Numbered from the stretch's first letter, positions 1 through 6,848 are shown. The stretch: 8,693 nucleotides of DNA from Chthonomonadaceae bacterium (GCA_025355115.1 JANXLO010000734.1:1-8693), one strand, 5' to 3'. Notes: generated by a model from the sequence alone, not told the origin. Made by a program: numbers and translations.

Positions 1-180
1 CGGCTGCGCTAGGCCGAATGCGCCCTGCGCCGCAATATGGCCTCGCCTGAGAATGCGGTAGGCGGCGGCGGGATACATTCCCTCACCTATGCCCCGCTCA
101 ATAATTTTATCCAGCAGCCGCAGCCGTTCCCGGTCGAAGCCCGCCGCTTCGGGCTCCGCTGTCCCCTCCTCAGTATACAT
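1..180 (-). CDS. Serine beta-lactamase-like hydrolase, N-terminal fragment (cut by window edge)
   Basis: Reading the minus strand from an ATG at 180-178 gives 60 uninterrupted codons that run off the left edge. A GGAG ribosome-binding site lies 7 bases before the ATG. Residues 14-57 (GFDRERLRLLDKIIERGI, then YPAAAYRILRRGHIAAQGAFG) follow the N-terminal pattern of class C beta-lactamase/esterase-like serine hydrolases: a helix that starts 'F-D-x-x-R-L', then 'xxPGAxxxVxRxGxxxxxxAFG'. No signal peptide is visible, so the protein would be cytosolic. The catalytic S-x-x-K and Y-x-N motifs would lie beyond the edge, so activity cannot be judged. The start is 32 bases after the stop of the upstream isomerase-like gene on the same strand, so the two are probably co-transcribed. 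Family members include esterases and D-aminopeptidases as well as beta-lactamases, so this is not a resistance call. Confidence 0.72.
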   Translation of the reverse strand, partial: MYTEEGTAEPEAAGFDRERLRLLDKIIERGIGEGMYPAAAYRILRRGHIAAQGAFGLAQP

Positions 181-212
181 AGGTGTGCTCCAGTCTCCCT
201 TTCCGACTCTTC

Positions 213-1001
213 CTATAGTCCGCGACCACTCAAGTACTGATAGCTGGAGCGCAGACAGTCGAATGGGTCTCTGCGACAGACGTCCTGCTCGACGCAGTAC
301 CACTCCACCCCTGCCTGCTCACATGCGGGCAGAATGCCATCCCAATCCATGTTTCCCTCGCCTATCGCGGCCATGACCGGGCCGTCATTCAGCACCACTT
401 CCTTGTCCTTCAGGTGAACGACAGGCACGCGCCCTGCATTTTCTCGCACGAGTCGCTCGGGGTTCGCCCCTGCGTGCTGCACCCAGTAGAGGTCTATCTC
501 CAGAAGAAAGTCCTGGCCGCCTTCGTTCGCGAAGATATCGTAAAGCGTTCCGCCTTCGCCCGAGCGCCTAAACTCGAAATCGTGGTTATGATAGCCGAAG
601 CGGATGCCCGCTTCCTTCAGCGCGGCAATGACGGGAGTGGCGTCCTGGATGAATTTTCGATATCCAGCAGCTCCCCGCTCGCCGTACCCGCCGGGCAGCC
701 CGCCGATCGCCGTATAGTCACATCCGAGCGTGCGATGAAAAGCGACCTCCTCTTCGGTGCGGTTCAACAATGAATCCCAGATTCGGTGGGTCGCCGCGCA
801 GTGAAGACCGTTGTCGTCGAGCATTCGCCGCGTTTCCATGGGCGAAACCAGCGGCGAAGGTCCTTCCGCGGCTCCCACTGCAGACAGTTGAATAGCCTCA
901 TACCCGATGGCCCGTATCTTCTCCAGGCTGTCCGCCAGTCCTTCGGCAGTGTGAGTGAAGTCCCGAATCGTATACATCTGCACCGCCAGTTTCGAAGCCA
1001 T
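213..1001 (-). CDS. Sugar phosphate isomerase/epimerase-like TIM-barrel protein
   Basis: The product has 262 residues and fits the xylose isomerase-like TIM-barrel family (AP endonuclease 2 fold; relatives include IolE, hydroxypyruvate isomerase and sugar epimerases). The start 'MASKLAVQMYTIRDF' is typical. Its ATG is preceded by GCAGGAG about 8 bases upstream, whereas an ATG 23 codons earlier would add an arginine-rich, non-conserved leader. Conserved elements are YHNHDFEF (137-144), LLEIDLYW (166-173), VVHLKDKE (194-201) and YCVEQD (235-240). E168/D170, H196 and E238 are the likely divalent-metal ligands of this fold. The length is normal for the family, and no signal peptide is seen, so it should act in the cytoplasm. 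The substrate cannot be read from sequence; a 2-keto sugar, inosose or sugar phosphate are all possible. It leads a minus-strand unit with the hydrolase at 1-180. Confidence 0.85.
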   Translation of the reverse strand: MASKLAVQMYTIRDFTHTAEGLADSLEKIRAIGYEAIQLSAVGAAEGPSPLVSPMETRRMLDDNGLHCAATHRIWDSLLNRTEEEVAFHRTLGCDYTAIGGLPGGYGERGAAGYRKFIQDATPVIAALKEAGIRFGYHNHDFEFRRSGEGGTLYDIFANEGGQDFLLEIDLYWVQHAGANPERLVRENAGRVPVVHLKDKEVVLNDGPVMAAIGEGNMDWDGILPACEQAGVEWYCVEQDVCRRDPFDCLRSSYQYLSGRGL

Positions 1002-1341
1002 ATCATCTCTCCTGCAAAGTTTGTCTGATGAAGCATACAGCGGATTCGTGCGCCTGTCAAGCGGAAGCATACGCGACTGTGACTGCTCAGCGAATACTTC
1101 CTCTGGTATCTACTTAAGGAAAACTTATTCATTCTGTTGTGCATGTAAGAAATTACTTTGAACCAAAAGAAGCGGTACTGAGCCAGCATTCTGGAACGTC
1201 TCGCCGGCTGAGCAATGACATGCCCTTATCCGGAGGCAGCCATTCCGGCGGGCGCACGGGCAGCATTGCACTCCAGGCGGCTTTAATGACATAATCGAGA
1301 AGAGGTCATAATCGACTTGACCGGTTGGAAAAATAGTCAGC
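1002..1341. promoter_or_regulatory. Divergent intergenic region with likely promoters
   Basis: No gene is supported in these 340 bases, which separate the minus-strand isomerase gene from the plus-strand pseudopilin gene. Positions about 1090-1160 are clearly AT-rich against GC-rich surroundings and probably hold the minus-strand promoter, although I cannot pick convincing -35/-10 hexamers. Near the plus-strand gene, a perfect 9-base direct repeat CATAATCGA occurs at 1290-1298 and 1307-1315, a 17-base period. Each copy contains CATAAT, which resembles a -10 box. The pair may be a promoter with a regulator site. The plus-strand ATG at 1342 lacks a strong Shine-Dalgarno sequence; only TTGGAA lies at 1325-1330. 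Confidence 0.4.
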
Positions 1342-2103
1342 ATGAAAATCAAAGCCTTCACGCTCATTGAGTTGCTCGTCGTCATCGCTATCATCGCGAT
1401 TCTTGCCGCCGTTCTCTTCCCTGTTTTTGCGCAGGCGCGAGAGAAGGCGAGGGCGACTGCCTGCATAAGCAATCAGCATCAGATCGGACTTGCCATCTCA
1501 ATGTATCGCGGCGACTATGATGAGGTCAATCCCCGCTATCGGCAGTGCCCCGACGCTGCCGTCGACTCGTCCTGCGTCAACGCAAGTCCCCTTGTCTCCT
1601 CTGGCCCCAACGAGATCTGGTGGGCGCCCTACGACACGAACCTCGGCCCGGAGCCCACTCCTCTGCCCATGAACTATCAGGGGGCCAGAGCGGGCTTCCT
1701 GCAGCCGTACATCAAGAACCAGCAGATATTTCGCTGCCCATCTTATCCGCAGGGCCAGGTGGGCTACGCCATGAGCTATATCTACAATGGCCCCATGGGG
1801 CAGCCCGACGCCTTCGTCGTCAACCCGACGGTCTATTTTATCTGGGACCATAAGCGCTCTCCAGGGTGCGCGAATACCAGTACCATCCCGTCGCCCATTT
1901 CCTCAAACAAGCCCGGACTACGTGGGCCCTTCCCCCTCGATCAGGATCTGACGGGAGCAGCCGCGCATACCCACTATCCCAGTCGCCATACTGACGGCTT
2001 CTACGGCCTGCGCTACGACGGCAGCGCGAAATTCCGCAAATATTTCGGCCTAGACACAAATGACAAAACCAGCCGAGATTTCCTCGCCAACGTGATGCCT
2101 TAA
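1342..2103 (+). CDS. Pseudopilin-like protein with prepilin N-terminus and H-X9-DG motif (DUF1559-type)
   Basis: The 253-residue product begins with a type IV prepilin/type II secretion pseudopilin signature: a short basic leader MKIKA, then [24 protein letters not shown]. The conserved glutamate is E10, the +5 position if cleavage is after A5. The residue before cleavage is Ala instead of the usual Gly, which prepilin peptidases often tolerate. It continues [20 protein letters not shown] and GDYDE (57-61), a pattern common in Armatimonadota and Planctomycetes families. Near the C-terminus H216, nine residues, then D226-G227 form an exact H-X9-DG motif. Mature protein would be a membrane-anchored, surface-facing subunit with a hydrophobic N-terminal helix. 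Such genomes often carry dozens of paralogues of unclear function, and no pilus or secretion machinery genes are adjacent here, so this looks like a dispersed single copy. Confidence 0.9.
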   Translation: MKIKAFTLIELLVVIAIIAILAAVLFPVFAQAREKARATACISNQHQIGLAISMYRGDYDEVNPRYRQCPDAAVDSSCVNASPLVSSGPNEIWWAPYDTNLGPEPTPLPMNYQGARAGFLQPYIKNQQIFRCPSYPQGQVGYAMSYIYNGPMGQPDAFVVNPTVYFIWDHKRSPGCANTSTIPSPISSNKPGLRGPFPLDQDLTGAAAHTHYPSRHTDGFYGLRYDGSAKFRKYFGLDTNDKTSRDFLANVMP

Positions 2104-2393
2104 CTATTGCCGATTCGTACCTCTGAAGCAGGTTCAATCACGGATAATAGGGTATATTGCTGTATCGCCATTCGATTCTCTCGGAGAAGGCGTGATCGGT
2201 GAACGCAGGTCGCAGTCGAATGCAACTTCTGCGTTCGTGAATCGTCTATAAAAGTGAACTTCTTTCGCAGGATGCGCCGAAATGCATGGAGTGAAAATCG
2301 TCGGACGGGAAACGGCTGGGCCGCTCCCGCGCCGACGTCTGTCTGTCTTTGGACTGGAAGCGTTTGATCGAACAATTTACAGGAGACATCCGA
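2104..2393 (+). promoter_or_regulatory. Leader/promoter region of the DUF6599-DUF362-Fe-S gene cluster
   Basis: These 290 bases carry no convincing gene and should hold the promoter and 5' leader of the downstream three-gene cluster. TATAAA at 2247-2252 and GATAAT at 2143-2148 are -10-like, but neither has a good -35 hexamer at 16-18 bases, so the start site is not fixed. If transcription starts near 2259, the leader would be about 135 bases and would include the hairpin at 2299-2337. I see no T-tract terminator for the upstream gene. The Shine-Dalgarno AGGAG for the downstream start lies at 2381-2385. Confidence 0.35.
2299..2337 (+). promoter_or_regulatory. Three-step leader hairpin upstream of DUF6599 gene
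   Basis: Three nested complementary segments can fold into one long hairpin: CGTCGG 2299-2304 with CCGACG 2332-2337, CGGG 2306-2309 with CCCG 2326-2329, and CGGC 2313-2316 with GCCG 2320-2323 around a TGG loop. Only small internal loops interrupt the 14 base pairs. It ends 56 bases before the ATG at 2394 and is followed by pyrimidine-rich TCTGTCTGTCTTT, which is not a clean U-tract. It could be a terminator/attenuator, an RNA stability element, or chance in GC-rich DNA. The pairing is seen directly; the function is inferred. Confidence 0.4.
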
Positions 2394-3347
2394 ATGCTCT
2401 TTCGTGCTGAGACGACCTCGCGTCGTCCGTCGCTGCGCGCTCTGCTTGCCCTCTCGTCGCTGCTTGTGCTATCGGCAGGCGCATCTAGCCGCGCCAACGC
2501 CGATGCGAAGGCTGCGTTGCCCGCCGGATCAGGCGCACTTAAAATGGTGCATTCTCCGACCTCCCCGCAGCTGTTCAATCCCGGCACGCTGGAGAACCAC
2601 ATCGACGGTGAAGCGCAGGCGGTCAAGCAGTACGGCTTCAAATCCTGCACATACGCCGAGTACGCGCCCGGCGGGACGGGAACGCAGCTTCTGACTGTGG
2701 ACATCTATGAGATGAACACGCCACAGGACGCCTTCGGCTACTACAGCCATCAGCGCAGCGACAGCGCGAAGATCACCAAAATAGGGGCTGAGGGCTACAT
2801 CGAGCCGACCGCCCTCAATTTCTGGAAAGGCCCCTACTACGTCAAGTTCGCGATAACGGCCAGCAAACCCGGCCCGTTTCAGCCCGAAATGCCGAAGCTC
2901 GCGCAGGCCATCGCCGCGAAGCTGAGCGGATCGACCGAACTTCCCGCCATCATGAAACTGCTGCCTCCTGGCTACAAGCCCCAGAGTAACCAGTACCAGC
3001 GCTCCGATATCGCAGGGCAGAGCTACATCAATAACGGCGTGACCGCCAAGTATCCGAGCGCGGGGCAGCAGGCTGAGCTATTCGTGGCCATCTATCCCAC
3101 CCCTGCCGCTGCCAAGCAGGCCTACATGAAGTACCAGACCTATCTCTCTGCGCCCGCCACCGCGGCGATGGGGGCAAAGCCCGCCGCCATCAAAGGCCTT
3201 GGCGAGGGAGCCATCGGCGTGAAAACCAAATTTTCCGGTGAGGTCGTTGCGAGCCTGAGCGGCAAATACCTCATCGCCATTCGCAAAGCCACCAGTCAGG
3301 CCGCCGCGCAGTCGATCGTGAAAGCGGCAGTCGCCCACGCAAAATAG
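2394..3347 (+). CDS. Exported DUF6599-like protein with two internal repeats
   Basis: The product has 317 residues. I start it at the ATG at 2394 because AGGAG sits 8 bases upstream; an in-frame ATG at 2349 would bury the signal peptide behind 15 extra residues. The N-terminus has basic residues (RR at 10-11), a hydrophobic core LRALLALSSLLVLSAGA (14-30), and a likely cleavage site after ANA (34-36), so the protein is exported. The mature part resembles DUF6599: a 'LFNPGTLENHIDGEAQ' segment, LLTVDIYEM (99-107), DAFGYYSHQRS (112-122) and FWKGPYYVKFAI (143-154). A second, weaker copy follows: LFVAIYPT (229-236), AAKQAYMKYQTYLS (239-252) and SGKYLIAI (289-296). No catalytic or cofactor motif is visible, and the function is unknown. 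It lies 84 bases before the DUF362 gene and probably belongs to the same transcript. Confidence 0.8.
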   Translation: MLFRAETTSRRPSLRALLALSSLLVLSAGASSRANADAKAALPAGSGALKMVHSPTSPQLFNPGTLENHIDGEAQAVKQYGFKSCTYAEYAPGGTGTQLLTVDIYEMNTPQDAFGYYSHQRSDSAKITKIGAEGYIEPTALNFWKGPYYVKFAITASKPGPFQPEMPKLAQAIAAKLSGSTELPAIMKLLPPGYKPQSNQYQRSDIAGQSYINNGVTAKYPSAGQQAELFVAIYPTPAAAKQAYMKYQTYLSAPATAAMGAKPAAIKGLGEGAIGVKTKFSGEVVASLSGKYLIAIRKATSQAAAQSIVKAAVAHAK

Positions 3348-3361
3348 GCGCGCTTCGCGCC
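3347..3361 (+). other. Intercistronic hairpin after DUF6599 gene
   Basis: GGCGCG (3347-3352) pairs with CGCGCC (3356-3361) around a CTT loop. The hairpin starts at the last base of the stop codon. C-rich sequence follows rather than a T-tract, so it should not act as an intrinsic terminator. A 3'-end stabiliser or an expression-tuning element between co-transcribed genes is more likely. Confidence 0.4.
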
Positions 3362-3431
3362 CCCAGAGGCCCTGTCTCCCGGCCATTTCCGGAAAGGACG
3401 GCAGGCAGCCTGAAGCTGAGAGGAGCTAGTT

Positions 3432-4511
3432 ATGGCAGACCCAACTACACCGACAGCCGCCAAGGTTTCCGATCCGACGGAATCCGCCGCATCCCGACGC
3501 AAGTTCCTGGAGATCGCCGGAGGAACCGCCCTGCTCGGCGGCCTATATGGCCTGACATGGCTCCAGAAAGACACGTTCGAGAAGCCGCGCAGCATGAGGG
3601 CGCCCGCCAAAGCCAGCGCGACTACCCCCGACATCGTCTGCGTGGAAGGCAACCCCGAATCTTACGGCGACATCACCGAGCGCGCCATCAACGAGCTTGG
3701 CGGCATCGAGAAGTTCGTCAAGAAAGGTGACCGCGTCGTCATCTCCCCGAACATGGGCTGGATGCGGACTCCCGAGCAGGCCGCCGCCACGCACCCTGAG
3801 GTGCTGCGCCGCCTGGTTCAGCTCTGTGAGCGCGCGGGCGCCTCTCGCATCGTCTGCATCGACTACACCCTCGACGACTGGAAGCTCGCCTTCGAGATTT
3901 GCGGTGCAAACAGAGCCGTGCTGGGCACCAAAGCGCAGCTCATCTCCCCCACGGAGGTCTCGCTCTACAAGGCGGTGGATATCCCCTCGTCCGTACCGAA
4001 GTTCATCCCTGACGGCACTCCGACAGGCAAGCCCTACGATGCCCGCCACCACTTCAACCAGATCGACCAGCACATCCCCCGGGAGATCCTCGAGGCGGAC
4101 TGCTTCATCGTCAACCCGGTCGTGAAGGATCACGAGGCGGCAGTTATCACCATCGCCATGAAGAAACTCATGGGCTGCATCTGGAACCGCAAGGACTATC
4201 ACCGGTACGGCCTGCACGACTGCATCGCCGAGCTGAACTGCTTCATCAAGCCGACCCTGATCGTGACAGACGCCACTCGCGCCCTCCAGACTCGCGGCCC
4301 CAAAGGCCCCGGCGAGGTGACCACGCCACATAAAGTTCTGGCTGGCATCGATCCGGTCGCGCTCGATTCCTACTGCTGCCAATTCCTGACGACAAAAGGC
4401 ATCACACCCGATGTCGTCAACCATCTCGTCCTCGCCAACAGCTTGGGCCGTGGCCAGATAGACGTCAGCCAGCTGAATGTCAAGGAGATTTCCGGCGCAA
4501 AGGGCGCGTAG
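3432..4511 (+). CDS. Tat-signal DUF362 domain protein
   Basis: The 359-residue product starts at an ATG 6 bases after AGGAG (3421-3425). A twin-arginine signal SRRKFLEIAGG (21-31) precedes a weakly hydrophobic stretch ALLGGLYGLTW (33-43), so export in folded form by the Tat system is likely, which implies a cofactor or early folding. From about residue 66 the protein follows DUF362: VISPNMGW (103-110), HPEVLRRLVQLCERAGA (121-137), NPVVKDHEAAVITIAMKKLMG (228-248) and GIDPVALDSYC (305-315). Some DUF362 proteins carry a C-terminal ferredoxin domain with CxxCxxC; none is present here, and the protein ends soon after the DUF362 core. Biochemical function of the family is unsettled. Its place between an exported DUF6599 protein and a polyferredoxin membrane protein suggests a redox partner role, which is inference. 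Confidence 0.88.
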   Translation: MADPTTPTAAKVSDPTESAASRRKFLEIAGGTALLGGLYGLTWLQKDTFEKPRSMRAPAKASATTPDIVCVEGNPESYGDITERAINELGGIEKFVKKGDRVVISPNMGWMRTPEQAAATHPEVLRRLVQLCERAGASRIVCIDYTLDDWKLAFEICGANRAVLGTKAQLISPTEVSLYKAVDIPSSVPKFIPDGTPTGKPYDARHHFNQIDQHIPREILEADCFIVNPVVKDHEAAVITIAMKKLMGCIWNRKDYHRYGLHDCIAELNCFIKPTLIVTDATRALQTRGPKGPGEVTTPHKVLAGIDPVALDSYCCQFLTTKGITPDVVNHLVLANSLGRGQIDVSQLNVKEISGAKGA

Positions 4512-4690
4512 CGAAATACTCAATACTCGCGTCCTATGAAGACGATTCCGTCCTGACTTGGCCTGCGGTCGGGGACTGAGGTACGCATTATGACAATTTG
4601 GTCTAAATGCGCCTATTTTTACTAAACAGCCGTCCCCCACGGAAAACGACCTAGCAATTAACGTGATTACGGATAGAGGAGAGAGGTAAA
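4512..4690 (+). promoter_or_regulatory. Intergenic region with hairpin plus T-run, possible promoter
   Basis: These 179 bases between the DUF362 and Fe-S genes hold a perfect tandem AATACTC pair (4515-4528) just after the stop. They also hold an imperfect hairpin: CGCATT 4584-4589 with AATGCG 4606-4611, and inner GAC 4592-4594 with GTC 4601-4603. The hairpin is followed by CCTATTTTTA (4612-4621), which fits a weak intrinsic terminator. The same bases can be read as a promoter: ATGACA 4590-4595, an 18-base gap, then TATTTT 4614-4619. The two readings cannot be separated by eye. The next gene has a strong Shine-Dalgarno sequence, AGAGGAGAGAGG (4675-4686), before its ATG at 4691. Confidence 0.35.
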
Positions 4691-6835
4691 ATGGCGGATA
4701 TACCCCAGGAGTTTCCGCGAGGGATAGGATGCGGAAGCGGATGCGGGTGCGGCAGCAAAAAGCAGCCCAAGGCCGCGACAAACGTCGTGCGAGCGACCGA
4801 CATCATCGGTGTCCAAAAAGGGGGCACCGTCCGCATGGCGGACGTTGGCGTCATCCGCTCGCAGGACTTCGGCGACAGCGGAGGCAGCTCCAGCGCAAAA
4901 TTCACCGCCGAGCAGAAGCGACGTATGAAGGAGGCGCCGGGCAATACGGCGGCGCACCGGATCGTCCTCGTTCGACGGGCGACCCAGATATTTTTGTTTG
5001 CCCTGTTCGTCGTCTTCTTCTTTCTGACCACCGCGACGAGTCAGCAGTTGGGCGGCGTTCCCAAGAACCTGTTCATGGAGCTGGACTTCCTGAACACCAT
5101 CAAGAACAGCATCGCCTCGCACCACATTCCGATCTACGTCCTCGGGCCGAGCATCTTTATGCTGCTGCTCACGATGTGGGGTGGGCGTCTCTTCTGCGGA
5201 TGGATATGCCCGCTAGGAACTGCCATCGACATTGGTGACGTTCTGCTGTTCCGCAAGGGCCGCCTCTTCTACACGAAGAAGCGCAGCGATACGCGCCGCT
5301 TCCGCAACTGGAAGTACATCTATCTGCTGGTGGGACTGGGCGCCCTGGTTTTCGGCGTCGATATCCTGACATTCGGCGACCCGATCTCCCTCATCACTCG
5401 CACGTTCACCTTCTGCATTGAGCAACCCGTCGCCTATATCTGGAACGGGATCATGACGGCGTTCGACACGGTCGGCACTCACTTCCACTACGCACTCGGC
5501 TCCGAGGTGGCGCGCATGCAGATGCCGAGCCGCCAATACTGGAACGGCTGGTTCGTGCTCTTCATGTTCATGGGCGTCATCGGGCTGTCAGGCTACCAGG
5601 AGCGATTCTGGTGCCGTAACCTCTGCCCCTATGGCGGCCTCCTCGCCCTCGTCTCCCGCGTCTCCTGGCTGCGCCACTACATCAAGATGGACGGCTGCAT
5701 CCACTGTAAGAAGTGCGAAGTGCAGTCGCGCATGGGCTGTTACGACAACCTCGACAAGAAGGCAACGCAGGAGGAGATGCACAGTATCAGCGAGTGCATC
5801 CAATGCTTCCGATGCGAGACGATCTGCCCCACCGACGTGATCCAGATTCAGGCGAAGGTTCCGGCCAGCATCAAAGAGGCGCTCGGCATTGCCGCGAAGG
5901 GCACCGCCCCGCGTCCCGAGCCTCAAACTTCCATCGACCTCGGACGCAGGCGCGTTGTGGCGGCAGTGGGCGCGGGTCTGCTCTGGGGAACTGTTACCAA
6001 GGCCAACGCCAGCGAGTATCAGGGCAAGATGCGCCGATACCACCACAACAACAAAGCGATGCGCCCACCCGGCGCGCTTCCCGAGAGCGACTTCCTGGGA
6101 GCCTGTACCCGCTGCGCGGAGTGCATGAAGGTCTGCCCGACCAATGCCCTCCAGCCCGCCTCCTTCGAGACCGGCCTCCAGGGCCTCTGGACGCCTATTC
6201 TCGTCCCAAGCATCGGGCCGTGCGCTGAAAAATGCACATCCTGCGGCGACGTCTGCCCCACTGGCGCTATCCGACCTTTCACCTGGCAGGACAAGCGCTA
6301 CAAGCTGAAGATGGGTCTCGCCAACGTCAATCGATCGACCTGCGTCGCATGGAACGGCGGCAGAGACTGCATCGTTTGCGCCGAGGTCTGCCCGTACTCA
6401 GCCGTTATCTTCAAGGATACGCTTGACGACACATTGCCGAAGAACCCGGACGTGGCTCTGGATCACAAGGACGAGACGGGCAAAGAGGACAACCGTGGCA
6501 GAATGAAGCGCGTCCCGACTGTGGACGAGAAACTCTGCACCGGCTGCGGCATCTGCGAATACCACTGCCCTGTGCTGCCGGATCACTCCATCGTCGTCTA
6601 CACGTTCCAGGAGGATCGCGGCGAGCAGGGCAGCCCCAACGAGCCGGGCAGCTACGTGGAGCCGCACGAGCGACCGCTGGACGGCTTCTTCCGTGGCGAC
6701 TGGGACGCCCGCAAGGAGGTAGGCAAGGACGCGCACTTCGAGCCGATCAAAGTGCAGTTCCAGAAGCACATCGACATGGAAGGCCCGCAGGGAGCCTCCT
6801 CGCCAGCCACCTACAACCCAAATCCGAAGCCGTAG
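4691..6835 (+). CDS. NapH-NapG-like fusion: polytopic polyferredoxin with internal Tat segment
   Basis: The 714-residue product joins two protein types that are normally separate. The NapH-like half has a Cys/Gly-rich N-tail (C14, C18, C20), four predicted membrane helices (about 98-115, 147-163, 209-226, 284-301), the paired motifs CGWICP (169-174) and CRNLCP (308-313), then ferredoxin-type cysteines C336/C339/C342/C350 and C369/C372/C375/C379. A segment at 418-440 (GRRRVVAAVGAGLLWGTV, ending ANA) looks like a twin-arginine signal. The NapG-like half follows with four [4Fe-4S] motifs: C472-x2-C-x2-C-x3-CP, C511-x3-C-x2-C-x3-CP, C551-x8-C-x2-C-x3-CP and C616-x2-C-x2-C-x3-CP. In nitrate reductase systems NapH and NapG pass quinol electrons to the periplasm. 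No nitrate reductase is nearby, so the acceptor is unknown. The start is secured by a strong Shine-Dalgarno sequence. It follows the DUF362 gene by 179 bases. Confidence 0.9.
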   Translation: MADIPQEFPRGIGCGSGCGCGSKKQPKAATNVVRATDIIGVQKGGTVRMADVGVIRSQDFGDSGGSSSAKFTAEQKRRMKEAPGNTAAHRIVLVRRATQIFLFALFVVFFFLTTATSQQLGGVPKNLFMELDFLNTIKNSIASHHIPIYVLGPSIFMLLLTMWGGRLFCGWICPLGTAIDIGDVLLFRKGRLFYTKKRSDTRRFRNWKYIYLLVGLGALVFGVDILTFGDPISLITRTFTFCIEQPVAYIWNGIMTAFDTVGTHFHYALGSEVARMQMPSRQYWNGWFVLFMFMGVIGLSGYQERFWCRNLCPYGGLLALVSRVSWLRHYIKMDGCIHCKKCEVQSRMGCYDNLDKKATQEEMHSISECIQCFRCETICPTDVIQIQAKVPASIKEALGIAAKGTAPRPEPQTSIDLGRRRVVAAVGAGLLWGTVTKANASEYQGKMRRYHHNNKAMRPPGALPESDFLGACTRCAECMKVCPTNALQPASFETGLQGLWTPILVPSIGPCAEKCTSCGDVCPTGAIRPFTWQDKRYKLKMGLANVNRSTCVAWNGGRDCIVCAEVCPYSAVIFKDTLDDTLPKNPDVALDHKDETGKEDNRGRMKRVPTVDEKLCTGCGICEYHCPVLPDHSIVVYTFQEDRGEQGSPNEPGSYVEPHERPLDGFFRGDWDARKEVGKDAHFEPIKVQFQKHIDMEGPQGASSPATYNPNPKP

Positions 6836-6848
6836 GGAGGCCTGAAAC

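Noticed and set aside
1002..1070. Earlier ATG for the minus-strand isomerase gene
   Set aside because: The 23 extra residues are basic and not like the family, and AGGAG is placed for the ATG at 1001.
2349..2393. Earlier ATG for the DUF6599-like gene
   Set aside because: It would add 15 residues ahead of the signal peptide and has no ribosome-binding site; AGGAG is placed correctly for the ATG at 2394.
4515..4528. Tandem AATACTC AATACTC
   Set aside because: Two copies of a 7-mer without flanking structure can arise by chance; kept only as a note in the intergenic entry.
3543..4781. Long 412-codon open frame on the minus strand
   Set aside because: It is antisense to the DUF362 gene, which has clear motifs, a Tat signal and a ribosome-binding site. 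The antisense product is rich in Arg/Asp/Val repeats typical of a shadow frame in GC-rich DNA.
4691..5950. CcoG/RdxA-like copper oxidase assembly protein
   Set aside because: The paired CGWICP and CRNLCP motifs are shared with that family, but the additional four-cluster NapG-like half and the lack of oxidase genes argue against it.
4691..6835. Periplasmic nitrate reductase (Nap) operon
   Set aside because: Only NapH/NapG-like domains are present; no NapA, NapB, NapC or NapD is seen. Similar modules serve other electron-transfer chains, so no nap gene symbol is given.
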